A DNA stretch of 26,182 bases. Source: Alphaproteobacteria bacterium UBA3002. GTDB lineage: Bacteria; Pseudomonadota; Alphaproteobacteria; Rickettsiales; UBA3002. Under the pieces are notes generated by a model that was given only the letters and a program-made list of their open reading frames with translations, was not told where the DNA came from and did no database searches. The DNA lies in assembly GCA_002346425.1 (NCBI GenBank), contig DDZS01000017.1, positions 1 to 26,182 of the forward strand. Direction: 5' to 3'. Made by a program: the position numbers and the translations under genes. Below, piece by piece: positions 16,100-23,397 of the stretch (position 1 is its first letter; each line of letters opens with the position of its first letter).

Positions 16100-16536
16100 T
16101 TGCGGCCTTACTATTGCTGGGTTTACCCGCTCAGGCAGAGACGGATGCTAAGCAGGCATTGATTGAGCGGCTGTTTCAAGTAACACATATGTCGGAAGTC
16201 ATGCGCGAATCGGCGGACGCCATGTTTGCCACCATGCGCATGCCAGATCAGGCACCGGCCTGTTATAAAGAAGCGGAGCCAGAATTAATCAACACCGTCC
16301 GCCAAGCCACCGATTTTGAACGCACCAAGCCATTTCTGACGCAAATGTATACCGACGTCTTTTCTGAGGAAGAGCTGCAACAGATGATTCGGTTTTACAG
16401 TTCGCCGGTTGGGCAAAAAACGCTGGAAAAAATGCCGATTTTGCAGCAGAAAGCCTTGCAACATTCACAAAGTGTGTTGCGCGGGCTGATGCCGCGCATT
16501 CACCAGACGATCGCAACTTACTGCAAGGACGACTAA
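16081..16536 (+). CDS. DUF2059-type secreted protein (second of two)
   Basis: The 151-residue protein has a signal peptide (MQRFGVIAALLLLGLPAQA, likely cut after Ala19). VFSEEELQQMIRFYSSPVGQ, followed by KTLEKMPILQQKA (about 93-125), is a clear DUF2059 match and aligns with the preceding protein; similarity elsewhere is low. Cys61 and Cys148 correspond to Cys58 and Cys153 of the neighbour, suggesting a conserved periplasmic disulfide. The start lies inside the previous gene (19-nt overlap), and the stop shares a base with the panD start (TAATG). The function is unknown; DUF2059 proteins usually occur as single secreted proteins. Confidence 0.82.
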   Translation: MQRFGVIAALLLLGLPAQAETDAKQALIERLFQVTHMSEVMRESADAMFATMRMPDQAPACYKEAEPELINTVRQATDFERTKPFLTQMYTDVFSEEELQQMIRFYSSPVGQKTLEKMPILQQKALQHSQSVLRGLMPRIHQTIATYCKDD

Positions 16537-16886
16537 TGCAGCTGACTATTCTAAAATCGAAACTCCACCGCGCTGCGGTCACAGACGCTAACCTGCATTA
16601 CGAAGGCTCTATTGGTATTTCCCGTGATCTGATGGATGCAGCAAATATTTTACCCTATGAGCAGGTGGATGTCGCCAATATCGCGAATGGTGCCCGTTTT
16701 ACGACCTATGTCATTGAGCTTCCTGCACAGTCCGGCGAAATCGTCATCAATGGCGCGGCGGCGCATTTGGTGAATGTCGGCGATCGTGTGATTATCATGG
16801 GCTATGCTGCATTCAGTCCCGAAGAAGCCAAAACCCATAAGCCACAGATTGTGCGCTTGAACGAAAAGAATGAAGTAGCGGGCTGA
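16536..16886 (+). CDS. panD: Aspartate 1-decarboxylase (pyruvoyl-dependent)
   Basis: PanD makes beta-alanine from aspartate for pantothenate/CoA synthesis. The 116-residue proenzyme starts MQLTILKSKLHRAAVTDANL; the self-cleavage site is Gly24-Ser25 in YEGSIGIS, which generates the pyruvoyl group. Lys9, Tyr22 and ARFTTYVI, NGAAAHLV and GDRVIIMGYA are conserved. Length is slightly below the E. coli enzyme but normal for the family. AAGGA stands upstream of ATG 16536, which overlaps the previous stop (TAATG). No other pantothenate gene is in the window, so its place between the glyQ and glyS genes is unusual. Confidence 0.96.
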   Translation: MQLTILKSKLHRAAVTDANLHYEGSIGISRDLMDAANILPYEQVDVANIANGARFTTYVIELPAQSGEIVINGAAAHLVNVGDRVIIMGYAAFSPEEAKTHKPQIVRLNEKNEVAG

Positions 16887-16893
16887 TGCTCGC

Positions 16894-16921
16894 TTGAATT
16901 GCCGGGAAAAGCGGGTAGAAC
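16894..16921 (+). promoter_or_regulatory. Candidate promoter of glyS, leaderless geometry
   Basis: TTGAAT (16894-16899) and TAGAAC (16916-16921) are spaced by 16 bp, and the -10 ends 6 nt before the glyS ATG, as at glyQ. This would let glyS be transcribed separately from the panD unit. Each hexamer matches 4 of 6 consensus bases. Confidence 0.35.
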
Positions 16922-16927
16922 AAGCGG

Positions 16928-19000
16928 ATGGCCCAACTGTTATTTGAGATTTTTTCCGAAGAAATGCCTGCGCGCATGCAGGCCCCGGCAGCGCAACAAT
17001 TGCAGAATAAACTCGCTGCCGCGCTACAGCAGGCGCGGTTACCCTTTACTACTGCAAAAACCTATGTGACGCCACGCCGCTTAGCCATTCTTATCGAAGG
17101 GTTACCCAGCGAACAACCCGACCAAACGGTTGAACGCAAAGGCCCGAAAACCAATGCGCCGGATGCGGCCATTGAAGGGTTTTGTAAATCGGTGGGGCTG
17201 AGCCGTGATCAGTTGGAAGTGCGCAATACCGGTAAAGATAGTTGCTATTTTGCGGTCAAGCATGAAAAGGGCCAGCCGACATCCGCCGCGCTGAAGCCTT
17301 TGCTAGAGACGATCCTGAAAGAATTTCACTGGCCAAAAAGCATGCGTTGGGCGGATTATGACGTGATGTGGGTGCGCCCGATGCATCGGATGATCTGCTT
17401 GCTAGATAGTGAAGTGATTCCTGTGCAATATGGTCCGGTAACCGCGAGCAATGTGACCGAAGGCCACCGCTTTTTAGCGCCGCAGGAGATCACCATTGCA
17501 TCTGCTGAAGACTATGTCACCAAACTAGAAGCCGCGCATGTGCAGCCGGATGCCGCGATTCGCCGCCGTTTAATCGAAGATATGCTGGAAGAAACTGCTT
17601 CCGATCAAGGCTTGCAGGTGATCGAAGATTCGCGCTTGCTTGATGAAGTGACCGGTCTCGTCGAATGGCCCCAGGTGATTGTCGCAGAATTTGACGAAGC
17701 CTTTTTAGCCTTGCCGCCGGAAGTATTAATCAGCGAAATGCGCGAGCATCAAAAATATTTCGCCATGCAATCGCAAGAAGGCCAAATTTCAAATCGTTTC
17801 CTCATCGTTTCACATCTGATTACTGCCGATGGCGGCGCTGCGATAGCACATGGCAATAGCCGCGTGTTGCGTGCACGGCTATCGGATGGGCAGTTTTTCT
17901 GGGATAGCGATCGTGCGAAGCCGCTCAATCAATGGGCGGAGAAATTGGACGGGGTTATTTTCCATACCAAGCTGGGGAGTCTAAAGCAAAAGACCGATCG
18001 CATTGCCTCGCTGGCACCGCTGCTCGCCATTTTTGTGCCGCATGCCAATTTGACGCAGGTCGAACGCGCGGCGCGACTCAGCAAGGCGGATTTAGTGACT
18101 GGCATGGTCGGCGAATTTCCTGAATTGCAGGGCGTCATGGGGCGCTATTACGCGCTAGAGCAAGGCGAAGCCCCCGAAGTGGCCGACGCGATTGCTGAGC
18201 ATTACCGTCCTGCCGGTGTGGATGATACAATCCCGGAAGCCCCAGTGAGTGTGACCGTGGGGCTGGCCGATAAATTCGATACGCTAACTGGCCTATTCGC
18301 GATTGGCGAAGTGCCGACCGGCTCAAAAGACCCGTTTGCCCTACGGCGTGCGGCGCTGGGCATTATCCGTATTATTTTGCATCACCGTTTGCGCATGCCG
18401 CTGAATGTGGTGCTTGGCAAAGTCACCGCGCAGTTCAATAAAAAAGATTTCGCGACTTCGCCGAAAGAAACTTCGGCGGAACTACAGCGTTTCTTCATCG
18501 AGCGTTTAAAGGTAATGCTGAAAGATCATGGCGTGCGCCACGATATTATACAGGCCGTAATTGCCGATGGTAGCGAGGACGATCTGGTATTGATCGTGCG
18601 CAAAGCCCAGGCCATGCAGGACTTCTTATCCAGCGAAACCGGTGACGCGCTGATGACCGCCTATCGCCGCGCCAGCAATATCTTGCAGGCGGAAGAGAAA
18701 AAAGACGGCAACACCTATGATGGGAAGCCAGATGTGTCGCTAATGCAGGATGCGGCAGAAAAGCAGTTATACGCCGCTTTGAACGAGCGGGAAGATACTG
18801 TCAGCAAAGCGCTGAAAAACGAAGATTACACGGCCGCCCTGGAAGCATTGGCGGCTGTACGCGGACCGATGGATCAGTATTTCGAAGCGGTGATGGTCAA
18901 TGCCGATGACAAAGCCGTGCGGGCCAATCGTTTACGGACATTGAACTATATGCGGCGTTACGTGAATCAAATCGCCGATTTTAGTGCGATCGAAGGTTAA
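16928..19000 (+). CDS. glyS: Glycyl-tRNA synthetase beta subunit
   Basis: Beta subunit of heterotetrameric GlyRS, needed for tRNA-Gly binding together with GlyQ. The 690-residue protein opens MAQLLFEIFSEEMPARMQ and shows TPRRLAILIEGL, ERKGPKTNAP, PKSMRWADYDVMWVRP, EMREHQKYFAM, DGQFFWDSDR, FHTKLGSLKQKTDRI, KADLVTGMVGEFPELQGVMGRYYA and GEVPTGSKDPFALRRAALGIIRI, all typical of GlyS. The C-terminal DALR-like region ends MRRYVNQIADFSAIEG. Length is normal. The stop overlaps the convergent tyrS stop by 4 bp. A 41-bp gap to panD holds a promoter-like element and no Shine-Dalgarno sequence. Confidence 0.98.
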   Translation: MAQLLFEIFSEEMPARMQAPAAQQLQNKLAAALQQARLPFTTAKTYVTPRRLAILIEGLPSEQPDQTVERKGPKTNAPDAAIEGFCKSVGLSRDQLEVRNTGKDSCYFAVKHEKGQPTSAALKPLLETILKEFHWPKSMRWADYDVMWVRPMHRMICLLDSEVIPVQYGPVTASNVTEGHRFLAPQEITIASAEDYVTKLEAAHVQPDAAIRRRLIEDMLEETASDQGLQVIEDSRLLDEVTGLVEWPQVIVAEFDEAFLALPPEVLISEMREHQKYFAMQSQEGQISNRFLIVSHLITADGGAAIAHGNSRVLRARLSDGQFFWDSDRAKPLNQWAEKLDGVIFHTKLGSLKQKTDRIASLAPLLAIFVPHANLTQVERAARLSKADLVTGMVGEFPELQGVMGRYYALEQGEAPEVADAIAEHYRPAGVDDTIPEAPVSVTVGLADKFDTLTGLFAIGEVPTGSKDPFALRRAALGIIRIILHHRLRMPLNVVLGKVTAQFNKKDFATSPKETSAELQRFFIERLKVMLKDHGVRHDIIQAVIADGSEDDLVLIVRKAQAMQDFLSSETGDALMTAYRRASNILQAEEKKDGNTYDGKPDVSLMQDAAEKQLYAALNEREDTVSKALKNEDYTAALEALAAVRGPMDQYFEAVMVNADDKAVRANRLRTLNYMRRYVNQIADFSAIEG

Positions 19001-20265
19001 GCCGCTTTTACGAGTACGTGTTTCTTTTTGCCAGCTGAAAGCTTGATCTCTCCATTCGTCAAATCGCTCACACCAATCAATTGATTTTCATCGTCGATCT
19101 TCGCATCATTCACTTTTGCCCCGCCGCCCTGAATCAGGCGTCGCGCTTCTTTGCCGGATGCTGCTAGCCCGGCCTGCTGAAACAGTTGATAGGCCGGGAT
19201 GCCAGCTTGCAAGATGCCTGTTGCGATGGTGGTTTCCGGAAGATCGGCCCCACTAGCACCTTCGACAAAGGTTTGCCGCGCGGTTTCTTTCGCGGCTTCG
19301 GCTGCTTCGTGGCCATGCAACAGGGCCGTCGCTTCCGTTGCCAAAATAATTTTCGCGTCGTTGATTTGCGCGCTGCCTTGCCATGTTTCGTATTCGGCAA
19401 TCTGTTCGAGCGGCAATTCGGTGAATAATTTTAAGAAACGTATCACATCCGCATCGTCGCAATTCCGCCAATATTGCCAATAGGCATAGGGCGATAGCAT
19501 ATCCGCATTTAACCAGACGGCCCCATCCGCGGTTTTTCCCATTTTCGCGCCAGAGGCGGTCATTAGTAGCGGCACTGTGGCGCCATATAACTCTTGTGCC
19601 GGCTGTTGGCGGCTCGCGGCCAATCGTCGCGCCAGATCGACGCCCATAGTGATATTGCCCCATTGGTCCGACCCGCCAAACTGCACCTGACACGCATATT
19701 CCTGACTTAAATGATAAAAGTCATACGACTGGAACACCATATAATTGAACTCTAGGAGGCTTAGCGGCGATTCACGGTCTAACCGCAGTTTTACGCTTTC
19801 CATCGCCATCATACGGTTCACAGTAAAATGACTGCCGATATCGCGTAGATATTCGTAAAGACCAATATGTTGGAACCAATCATGATTATTGACCATAAAC
19901 GCTTTGTTGCTAGTGGGATCAAAGCTATCTTCAAACTCAAGCAGGTTACGAAAACCGTTCCGAATACTCGCCATATTAGCCGCAATCGTGGCATCATCAA
20001 GCAGCTGGCGTGAAGCATCCTTGCCAGAGGGGTCGCCGATTTTTGTGGTGGCGCCACCCATTAACACCAGCGGCTTATGGCCACATTTTTGCCACCAACG
20101 CAGCAGCATGGTCGGCAGCAAATGCCCGACATGCAGGCTGGGGCCCGTGCAGTCGTAGCCGGTATAACACACCAGATTCGGTTGCAGTTTATCGGCAAGC
20201 CCTGACTCATCTGTGCATTGATGTAAAAATCCGCGTTCGCGGCAAATGCTTAGAAAATCGCTCAT
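18997..20265 (-). CDS. tyrS: Tyrosine-tRNA ligase
   Basis: Class I synthetase charging tRNA-Tyr. The 422-residue protein begins MSDFLSICRERGFLHQCTD and carries YTGYDCTGPSLHVGHLLP with HVGH as the HIGH motif (45-48). GGATTKIGDPSGK, LEFNYMVFQSYDF, FGGSDQWGNITMG and the KMSKS-type loop KMGKT (about 241-245) follow. The C-terminal S4 RNA-binding domain contains SGKEARRLIQGGGAKVND. The frame continues upstream to 20541, but that part is antisense to anmK and unlike TyrRS; ATG 20265 with GGAAAT before it is the start. Divergent from anmK (39 bp); the end overlaps glyS by 4 bp. Confidence 0.97.
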   Translation of the reverse strand: MSDFLSICRERGFLHQCTDESGLADKLQPNLVCYTGYDCTGPSLHVGHLLPTMLLRWWQKCGHKPLVLMGGATTKIGDPSGKDASRQLLDDATIAANMASIRNGFRNLLEFEDSFDPTSNKAFMVNNHDWFQHIGLYEYLRDIGSHFTVNRMMAMESVKLRLDRESPLSLLEFNYMVFQSYDFYHLSQEYACQVQFGGSDQWGNITMGVDLARRLAASRQQPAQELYGATVPLLMTASGAKMGKTADGAVWLNADMLSPYAYWQYWRNCDDADVIRFLKLFTELPLEQIAEYETWQGSAQINDAKIILATEATALLHGHEAAEAAKETARQTFVEGASGADLPETTIATGILQAGIPAYQLFQQAGLAASGKEARRLIQGGGAKVNDAKIDDENQLIGVSDLTNGEIKLSAGKKKHVLVKAA

Positions 20266-20304
20266 ATTTCCGGTTCTTTGTTGTTTGTTGAAGGTTCTTA
20301 GTGG

Positions 20305-21405
20305 ATGATGAGGCCGATGACAACCGACAAGGCACAACCGATATGGGCGATCGGTCTGATGAGCGGCACTTCGTTCGACGGGGTGGACGCAGCGCTGATT
20401 CGTACTGATGGGCAGCAGATTTTTGAACGCGGAGAATGGCTCACAATCGCCTATTCCGATCAGTTTCAGCATGAGCTGGCCTATGCGATTCAGCAATCGA
20501 CCGATATTATGCAGGTCACGCAAAAACTGACCTATCTGCACGCCGAAGCGGTGCAGGCACTACTCAAAAAAGCCGGAATGCAGGCGTCAGAAGTGGGAGT
20601 GATCGGCTTTCACGGCCAAACCATCGACCATCAGCCCGATGATGGGATGACCTGGCAGATCGGTGATGGGGCCTTATTAGCCGCGATGACCGGCATCGAT
20701 GTCGTCTGCGACTTTCGCAGCCGCGATGTCGCCGAAGGTGGGCAGGGCGCGCCATTGGTCCCGCTATACCACGCGGCGTTATGCAAGGATTTACCAAAGC
20801 CAGTCGCCATCTTAAATATCGGTGGCGTCGCCAATGTGACCTGGGTCGATGACGATCGCAGTAGCCCGTGGCTGCTTGGTTTCGATACCGGGCCGGGCAA
20901 TGCGCTGATTAACGATATGATGAAGCGGACGATGGGCGAAATGTTCGACCGCAATGGCCAAATGGCCGAATCAGGCAATGTCGATAAAACTGCCTTGGAT
21001 GGTTATCTGTATGACACCTGGTTTGCGACCCCGCCACCAAAGTCGCTGGATCGCGATGATTTTGGCATTGCGCCTGTGTTGCATCTTGTGCCGGAAAATG
21101 CCGTAGCAACTTTAAGCGAATTAACGGTGCAGGGCATTGTGAAAGCCCGGCAATTCATGCCGATTGACCCCCAGCAATGGATTGTCTGCGGCGGTGGAAG
21201 GCACAATAGCTATCTGATGCGCCGGTTAAAAGAATTGCTCGGCAATGTAGTTAATGCCGATACCCTAGGCTGGGAAGGAGATGCATTGGAAGCGCAGGCT
21301 TTCGGCTATTTGGCGGTCCGCAGTCTCCGCAACCTGCCACTGACGCTCCCATCGCTGACAGGCGTGCGACGTCCGGTATCGGGTGGTGCTTTCTATCGGG
21401 CGTAA
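20305..21405 (+). CDS. anmK: Anhydro-N-acetylmuramic acid kinase
   Basis: AnmK phosphorylates and opens 1,6-anhydro-MurNAc during peptidoglycan recycling. The 366-residue protein has AIGLMSGTSFDGVDAALIRTDG (ATP-binding start, from about residue 15), VIGFHGQTIDHQP, IGDGALLAAMTGIDVVCDFR, GQGAPLVPLYHAAL, LNIGGVANVTW, FDTGPGNALIND, CGGGRHNSYLMRRL and GWEGDALEAQAFGYLAVRSL, all family features including the catalytic Asp in DFR. Starts at 20305, 20308 or 20317 are all possible (MMRPMTT). The tyrS-anmK divergent pair is common in proteobacteria. A 7-bp hairpin spans the stop codon. Confidence 0.95.
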   Translation: MMRPMTTDKAQPIWAIGLMSGTSFDGVDAALIRTDGQQIFERGEWLTIAYSDQFQHELAYAIQQSTDIMQVTQKLTYLHAEAVQALLKKAGMQASEVGVIGFHGQTIDHQPDDGMTWQIGDGALLAAMTGIDVVCDFRSRDVAEGGQGAPLVPLYHAALCKDLPKPVAILNIGGVANVTWVDDDRSSPWLLGFDTGPGNALINDMMKRTMGEMFDRNGQMAESGNVDKTALDGYLYDTWFATPPPKSLDRDDFGIAPVLHLVPENAVATLSELTVQGIVKARQFMPIDPQQWIVCGGGRHNSYLMRRLKELLGNVVNADTLGWEGDALEAQAFGYLAVRSLRNLPLTLPSLTGVRRPVSGGAFYRA

Positions 21406-21417
21406 AGCCGCCGATAG
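21393..21417. other. Hairpin across the anmK stop codon
   Basis: CTATCGG (21393-21399) and CCGATAG (21411-21417) form a perfect 7-bp inverted repeat with an 11-nt loop containing the anmK stop. No T-run follows on either strand, so it is not a canonical intrinsic terminator; it may still mark the 3' end of the convergent anmK/hydrolase pair. Confidence 0.4.
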
Positions 21418-21450
21418 TGAGGGAAACTCAATCAGATTTTGAAATGCGTT

Positions 21451-22176
21451 TTACGCTTCGTCGATTGCCGCCATTAACGCGTCATCGGAGATTTGACGGC
21501 GCTTGCGATCGGGGCGCAGGCGCGGGCGATTTTTGATCTCTTCCGATTTGCGCAGGATATATTCATCGACTTTGCCGACCATTGTGTCCATCGTGTTACG
21601 ATAATAGTGATCTGCCCCCGGAATAACGTCATATTCGACTTCCAGCCCTTTTTGCGCTTCCAGCTTTTCAATCAGTTGTGACACCGCTTGTTCCTGAACG
21701 ATATCATCGCGGTCGCCTTGCAGAATCAGCGCGCTGGCTGGGCAGGGAGACAAAAATCCGAAATCATACATATTCGCCGGTGGGGAAATGCCGACCATAC
21801 CGATCAGTTCCGGACGGCGCATGAGAAGCTGTAGCGCAATCCATGCTCCGAACGAGAAGCCCGCAATCCAGCATTGCGGCGCATCAGGATGTTGGGCCTG
21901 CAACCAATCAAGTGCTGAGGCCGCATCGCTCATTTCGCCGATACCATCGTCAAATTTACCCAATGAACGTCCAACGCCACGGAAATTGAAACGTAATACC
22001 GAAAAGCCATTCCGCGCGAAGGATTGATAGAGGTTATAGACGATTTTGTTATTCATCGTCCCGCCATAGAGCGGGTGGGGGTGCAGCACGACGGCGATCG
22101 GTGCGTTTTTATCTTCCGCCTGATGGTAGCGGCCTTCTAAACGGCCTTCGGGGCCGGGCATAATGACTTCAGGCAT
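21451..22176 (-). CDS. Alpha/beta hydrolase
   Basis: A cytoplasmic alpha/beta-hydrolase of 241 residues of the COG2945-like type. VVLHPHPLYGGTMNNKIV and LRFNFRGVGRS are typical of this subgroup. The nucleophile elbow is GFSFGAW (Ser108), the acid lies in GDRDDIV (about 154-160) and the histidine in GADHYYR (His190), so the triad is complete. ISPPANMYDF is also typical. The substrate is unknown. ATG 22176 (MPEVIMPGPEGRLEG) matches family starts; the frame extends upstream to a TTG at 22230 without support. The C-terminal tail is basic (KNRPRLRPDRKRRQ). Divergent from cysE (88-bp gap), convergent with anmK (45-bp gap). Confidence 0.85.
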   Translation of the reverse strand: MPEVIMPGPEGRLEGRYHQAEDKNAPIAVVLHPHPLYGGTMNNKIVYNLYQSFARNGFSVLRFNFRGVGRSLGKFDDGIGEMSDAASALDWLQAQHPDAPQCWIAGFSFGAWIALQLLMRRPELIGMVGISPPANMYDFGFLSPCPASALILQGDRDDIVQEQAVSQLIEKLEAQKGLEVEYDVIPGADHYYRNTMDTMVGKVDEYILRKSEEIKNRPRLRPDRKRRQISDDALMAAIDEA

Positions 22177-22195
22177 ACGTTTCTTTCGTCTTACT

Positions 22196-22216
22196 GTTTG
22201 TGTGTCAGCCACAAAC
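22196..22216. promoter_or_regulatory. Inverted repeat between the hydrolase and cysE, candidate operator
   Basis: GTTTGTG (22196-22202) and CACAAAC (22210-22216) are perfect inverse complements around a 7-nt spacer, in the 88-bp gap between two divergent genes. The size and symmetry suit a dimeric regulator, though an RNA hairpin in either leader is also possible. No known box is matched. Confidence 0.4.
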
Positions 22217-22264
22217 TGGTTATCTTTCAATCACTGGATATATGAAAGGCCGGATGGAATTGCA

Positions 22265-22936
22265 ATGTCGAAAACTGGAATGTTTACAACCCTGAAATCT
22301 GAAATTGATTCCTATTTCGATCGTGATCCCGCGGCGCGTTCGCGATTGGAGGTCTGTCTGGTCTATCCGGGATTTCATGCGATGGTGCTCTATCGCCCGG
22401 CGCATTGGCTATGGCAGAATGGCTGGTTTCTGGTAGCGCGGTGCCTCATGCATATCGCGCGTATGGTCACTGGCATTGAGATCCATCCGGCCGCAACCAT
22501 CGGCAAAGGCTTGTTTATTGACCATGGCCACGGGGTGGTGATTGGCGAGACGGCTTGCATCGGCGATCATGTCACGTTATATCATGGAGTAACGCTGGGT
22601 GGAATTAGTCTAAAACAAGAAATTCGCCACCCGCAGGTGGGAAATGATGTGATTATTGGCGCAGGCGCGCAAGTGCTTGGCCCGGTGACCATTGGCGAAG
22701 GCGCACGCATCGGAGCCAATGCTGTGGTCGTGCGCGATGTGGCGGCGCATACTTCGGTGGTTGGCATTCCTGCGCATACGGTTAAAACCGCTGACGAAGC
22801 GTTTACGGCATATGGCACGCCGCAGGATGTGACGGATGAAGACCATGTGCGACTGGCGCAGCTGGAAGAAGAAGTGAGGCTAATGAAAGAGTCGTTGGCC
22901 TTGTTAGTGCGAAGAAATAAAGAGAAGACGGAATGA
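22265..22936 (+). CDS. cysE: Serine O-acetyltransferase
   Basis: CysE makes O-acetylserine from serine and acetyl-CoA, the first step of cysteine synthesis. The 223-residue protein has an alpha-helical N-terminus with DPAARSRLEVCLVYPGFHA, followed by the left-handed beta-helix of hexapeptide repeats. Signature segments are GIEIHPAATIGKGLFIDHGHGVVIGETA and GVTLGGISLKQEIRHPQVGNDV, and GIPAH. The C-terminal stretch LAQLEEEVRLMKESLALL looks like a short coiled coil. ATG 22265 (MSKTGMFTTLKSEID) is preferred over a longer frame from 22163 that would overlap the hydrolase gene; GGA stands upstream. The stop overlaps the iscR start (ATGA), which suggests coupled expression with the Fe-S regulator. 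Confidence 0.94.
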   Translation: MSKTGMFTTLKSEIDSYFDRDPAARSRLEVCLVYPGFHAMVLYRPAHWLWQNGWFLVARCLMHIARMVTGIEIHPAATIGKGLFIDHGHGVVIGETACIGDHVTLYHGVTLGGISLKQEIRHPQVGNDVIIGAGAQVLGPVTIGEGARIGANAVVVRDVAAHTSVVGIPAHTVKTADEAFTAYGTPQDVTDEDHVRLAQLEEEVRLMKESLALLVRRNKEKTE

Positions 22937-23397
22937 TTCTTTCGACTAAAGGACGCTATGCCGTGATGGCAATGGTCGAGCTGGCTTCGGCAAAAGAAGC
23001 CAAGCCGATGCCGCTTGCCGCCATCGCCGAGGCGCAGAATATTCCGCTAAATTACCTTGAGCAGATCATTTCCAGTCTGCGCAAGCGCGAGCTGGTTTGC
23101 GCCGTGCGTGGCCCCGGCGGCGGATATCAGATTGCCGCAACGCCCGCAGAAATCAGCATTGCCGATATCATGTTCGCAGCGGAAGAAAATATTGAGATGA
23201 CCCGTTGTGCGGCGAAAGAAACGGGATGTCGTCCCGGTGGCGTGCGCTGCACGACGCATAATCTTTGGGAAGGGTTGACCGAACATATCCATGCCTATCT
23301 GTCGTCGATATCGCTGGCGGATGTCATTGGTGGGGCAGATTTACCCGCTCCCCTGATGGCTCGGTCAGCGCTTTACGAGATTCGGGAGCCGGCATGA
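22933..23397 (+). CDS. iscR: Rrf2-family Fe-S cluster regulator IscR
   Basis: Transcription regulator that carries a [2Fe-2S] cluster and controls Fe-S assembly genes. The 154-residue protein begins MILSTKGRYAVMAMVELA, the winged-helix start of Rrf2 proteins, with NIPLNYLEQIISSLRKRELV as the recognition region and VRGPGGGYQIA as the wing. The ligands fit IscR: Cys92, Cys99 and Cys106 spaced by six residues each, plus His109. It overlaps cysE and the next desulfurase gene by ATGA at both ends. An IscR-type operator lies about 1.1 kb downstream, before iscS. NsrR or RirA are less likely because of the ligand pattern and context. Confidence 0.93.
   Translation: MILSTKGRYAVMAMVELASAKEAKPMPLAAIAEAQNIPLNYLEQIISSLRKRELVCAVRGPGGGYQIAATPAEISIADIMFAAEENIEMTRCAAKETGCRPGGVRCTTHNLWEGLTEHIHAYLSSISLADVIGGADLPAPLMARSALYEIREPA

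Noticed and set aside
20266..20541. In-frame N-terminal extension of tyrS
   Set aside because: It is antisense to anmK, unlike any TyrRS, and the Met at 20265 has a suitable upstream GGAA.
22225..22243. Partial similarity of the region before cysE to the right half of the iscS operator (AATCACT then GGATAT)
   Set aside because: One base is missing relative to the operator and the left half does not match, so a second IscR site cannot be supported.
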